A model generated the notes under the pieces. The model was not told the origin of the DNA, made no database searches, and saw only the letters and a list, made by a program, of their open reading frames with translations. A stretch of DNA of 7,775 nucleotides from Gemmatimonadales bacterium (GTDB lineage Bacteria > Gemmatimonadota > Gemmatimonadetes > Gemmatimonadales > GWC2-71-9), in contig JABDII010000439.1 of the NCBI GenBank assembly GCA_013003805.1, forward strand, positions 1-7,775, given 5' to 3'. The number at the start of each line of letters is the position of its first letter. Positions within the stretch are counted from its first letter, which is position 1. This document shows, piece after piece, positions 5,859 to 7,775 of the stretch. The position numbers and the translations under genes are program-made.

Positions 5859-5999
5859 GGGGTCGCTCCTCGGCAGGGTTAGGGGGAGGCCCGCAAGCAG
5901 GCCCCGAATGAAGTCAATACGATGCCGGCCACCCCGAGGTTCCATCCCTGCGGTCCTGGCCCACCGCAATGGCGTGGGAGAACCGAGGCGGCGGGCGGG
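5859..5999. other. Gap between the helicase and cytochrome genes
   Basis: These 141 bases separate two minus-strand genes. They hold the cytochrome Shine-Dalgarno, a TTGACT (5912-5917, minus strand) that resembles a -35 box but has no convincing -10 at the right distance, and a short GC hairpin (GGCCTG-CTTG-CGGGCC, 5888-5903) in the probable leader. No T-rich terminator follows the helicase stop. I cannot assign a promoter here. Confidence 0.45.
5866..5870 (-). promoter_or_regulatory. Shine-Dalgarno of the cytochrome gene
   Basis: The minus strand reads AGGAG, then 7 bases, then ATG at 5858. It is the clearest ribosome binding site in the window and decides the start against the upstream in-frame ATG at 5969. 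Confidence 0.75.
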
Positions 6000-7775
6000 T
6001 CAGGCGGGCGACGGGGTCTCGAGCCCGATCTCGTCCAGAAAGCGGGTGCCCCCGGACGGCTTCCCGAAGCGGCTCGCCGTGTGGCTGAGCACCAGCCGGT
6101 CCTTGGCCCGGGTCATGCCGACGTAGAGGAGTCGGCGGGCCTCTTCGATTTCGTCCTGCCGTTGGTCGACCGTGGGGAAGTATCCGGGGATCTGGTAGTC
6201 TTCGACGCCCACGACATACACCCGAGAGAATTCCAGGCCCTTGGTCGAATGGAGCGTCAGAAGATTGACGCGATTCGGATCGACCTCGACGCCCTCCGAG
6301 GTCGAAAGGGCGACCCGCTCGAGGAGCAGCTGGATGCTCTCCGCCAAGGTCGGTGCCTGACTCGATTCAACCAGCGACTGGAGCCGGGCAACCGCGGCAG
6401 GATATCGCTCGGCGGCGGTGCGTTGAGACCGGATGCGCGTCATCACGTGCGGCCCTCCCAGTCGCCGAATGACCTCCTCGAGATCCGGCCCGCTTCGGCC
6501 CGACACCATCAACTCGGTCTGATAAAACTCGAGGCAATCACTGAACCGGCCCAACGTGTACGGGCGAGCCAGTTCGAGCACCAGCCGGGCCTCCTCCGAA
6601 CGTGAGTTCGGTCCGCCCAGGGCAAGTGCCAGGCCCAGAAAGTCCAGCAGGTTGACCAAGGCCGCCTTCATGGCCCGGCTCACCCTCGCTTCGCTCAGTG
6701 CCTGAAACACCCGCACGAGCGTCTCCGCATCGTCGAGCGCGTGATGGGTCCTGCCCGTATCCACTCCAAACCGATCCGCCAAATCTCCCAGCCGGGCACT
6801 GTCTCGAAAGAGGGAGCGCGCCAGCGGCAACGTATCGAAGAAGACAAGGTCTTCGACTCCGGGGAGACCCCGCGCCATGCGACGGAGCACCGGCACGTCA
6901 AAGCCCTGTGCATTGTGCGCCACGAGGACGTGGCTGCCGACGAATGACCTAAATCGAGGCCAGAGTTCCGCGAAGCGAGGCTGTCCAACCAGATCGGTCT
7001 CGCTATATCCGTGCACCTCGCGCGCACCCGTCGAGATGGGACGCTCCGCGCGAACGAGGGAATGAAATCGATCGACCACGCGGCCGCCAACGACCTTGAC
7101 TGCACCGAGCTCAACCACCTCGCAGAGGTTCGGGTCCCGCTCGGTGGTTTCCAGGTCGAAGGTAACGAAGTCCTCGAACATGTCGCCGAAGTCGGCGGCA
7201 TGGTTCAACTGAAGCGCCTTGAACAATCGCAAGGCCGTGTCCGAATCCCCCGACTGCAGGCGAACAGTCAGGTCTCCCGGCCTGGGCTCGTCGCCCGGTT
7301 CCAAATAGGAAATGAGCCGGGTTCCCCCCGCCCCGAGCAGCATCCCACGAAGTGCCACTTCGAGGCCGCCTGCCGGCTCGAGCCACACGCGGGCGCCCTC
7401 TGAGGCGACCCGGGCCAGGTCGCTCGCCAGCTCCGCTGCTCCGGGAAACTCCGCGGGGTCGGTCAGTTCGTCGGCGCGGTCCTCCAAAGGATTGCGGTAG
7501 CTGCCGACCCGCTGGGAAAGGAGCTCCTCCACCAGGCCGGAAAGCGAGTCGTGTGATTGGTAGAGGGCCTTCAGGTTCTCGACATGGTAGATGAATCTCC
7601 AGGCCTTCTTAGTGTCAGGGTCGCTCCGGGGCTGATGTGAGGCGAAAGACCTGAGTCGAGCCAGGAGCGTATCCGGCTCCGGCGCAGCCAGGGCGCGCAC
7701 TTGTTCAAGCAGGTGCCGCGGCAGTACCAATTCGGCGAACGCCTCGACGGCGACAGGGTCCTCGTCGGCCACGCC
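6000..7775 (-). CDS. UvrD/Rep-family helicase with embedded DnaQ-type 3'-5' exonuclease, N-terminus missing
   Basis: This is the C-terminal 591 codons of a superfamily 1A DNA helicase; the ATPase core with Walker A lies beyond the right edge. Numbering from the GTG at 7772 (an internal codon, Val), residues 55-97 match the 2B region (S-L-S-G-L-V-E-E-L-L). Residues about 200-357 form a DEDDh exonuclease: Asp206 and Glu208 in F-D-L-E-T-T, Asp292 in A-H-N-A-Q-G-F-D, and His343/Asp348 in T-H-H-A-L-D-D-A. All five catalytic residues are present, so it looks active. Helicase sequence resumes after it with a Ser-rich 2B segment, motif V (T-L-H-S-T-K-G-L-E-F, 506-515) and motif VI (L-L-Y-V-G-M-T-R-A-K-D, 548-558). 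The protein would unwind DNA and could trim 3' ends in the same polypeptide, suggesting repair or recombination. The stop is at 6002-6000, 141 bases before the cytochrome start. The family is clear; the cellular role is inferred. Confidence 0.9.
   Translation of the reverse strand, partial: GVADEDPVAVEAFAELVLPRHLLEQVRALAAPEPDTLLARLRSFASHQPRSDPDTKKAWRFIYHVENLKALYQSHDSLSGLVEELLSQRVGSYRNPLEDRADELTDPAEFPGAAELASDLARVASEGARVWLEPAGGLEVALRGMLLGAGGTRLISYLEPGDEPRPGDLTVRLQSGDSDTALRLFKALQLNHAADFGDMFEDFVTFDLETTERDPNLCEVVELGAVKVVGGRVVDRFHSLVRAERPISTGAREVHGYSETDLVGQPRFAELWPRFRSFVGSHVLVAHNAQGFDVPVLRRMARGLPGVEDLVFFDTLPLARSLFRDSARLGDLADRFGVDTGRTHHALDDAETLVRVFQALSEARVSRAMKAALVNLLDFLGLALALGGPNSRSEEARLVLELARPYTLGRFSDCLEFYQTELMVSGRSGPDLEEVIRRLGGPHVMTRIRSQRTAAERYPAAVARLQSLVESSQAPTLAESIQLLLERVALSTSEGVEVDPNRVNLLTLHSTKGLEFSRVYVVGVEDYQIPGYFPTVDQRQDEIEEARRLLYVGMTRAKDRLVLSHTASRFGKPSGGTRFLDEIGLETPSPA

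Noticed and set aside
5888..5903. GC hairpin in front of the cytochrome gene as a terminator or riboswitch
   Set aside because: The stem is only about 6 pairs with a wobble, no T-run follows, and no riboswitch-like conserved core is visible.
5859..5969. ATG at 5969 as the cytochrome start (37 more residues)
   Set aside because: The ATG at 5858 has a well-placed AGGAG and sits right at the signal peptide; the extension is Arg/Gly-rich and covers the leader region.
5922..6605. Long plus-strand open frame opposite the helicase C-terminus
   Set aside because: Helicase motifs V and VI on the minus strand explain the region; the opposite frame has no recognisable feature.

Overview
The window is GC-rich, densely coding bacterial DNA with no RNA genes, CRISPR arrays or insertion sequences that I can see. 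The gene mix suggests a Gram-negative-type, probably non-spore-forming soil or aquatic lineage. It includes secreted M14, M23 and PIG-L hydrolases, a diheme cytochrome c of the reaction-centre cytochrome type fused to TPRs, and spmA/spmB homologues next to secreted enzymes. My best guess is Gemmatimonadota or a near relative such as Acidobacteriota. This is inferred from gene content and style, not proven.

Layout, plus strand (1-5071): the 3' part of a PlsC-like acyltransferase; a secreted M23 peptidase-like protein; a secreted PIG-L-type deacetylase; an spmA-like membrane gene cut by an in-frame amber codon; spmB; and a secreted M14 zinc carboxypeptidase with an extra C-terminal domain. Nearly identical promoter-like sequences (TTGCAT-N16-TACCAT plus a shared downstream stretch) lie before the PIG-L gene and before spmA. 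They suggest three transcription units: acyltransferase-M23, PIG-L alone, and spmA-spmB-M14. Minus strand (7775-5061): a UvrD-family helicase with a DnaQ-type exonuclease embedded in it, running off the right edge, followed by the cytochrome c/TPR gene. The two blocks converge at about 5061-5071, where the last codons of the M14 and cytochrome genes overlap inside a 7-bp tandem repeat.

How the genes fit together: most plus-strand products act at or outside the membrane (lipid acylation, cell-wall or peptide hydrolysis, deacetylation of amino-sugar-like substrates, SpmAB membrane proteins). A general envelope role is plausible, but no single pathway is evident. The helicase-exonuclease is a DNA metabolism gene and the cytochrome an electron-transfer gene; neither has an obvious link to the plus-strand block.

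The items most worth a second look are the amber-interrupted spmA with its large inserted domain, the repeated promoter element, the exonuclease inside the helicase 2B region, the amidohydrolase-like tail of the M14 peptidase, the M23 protein lacking one expected histidine, and the heptamer repeat shared by two converging genes.
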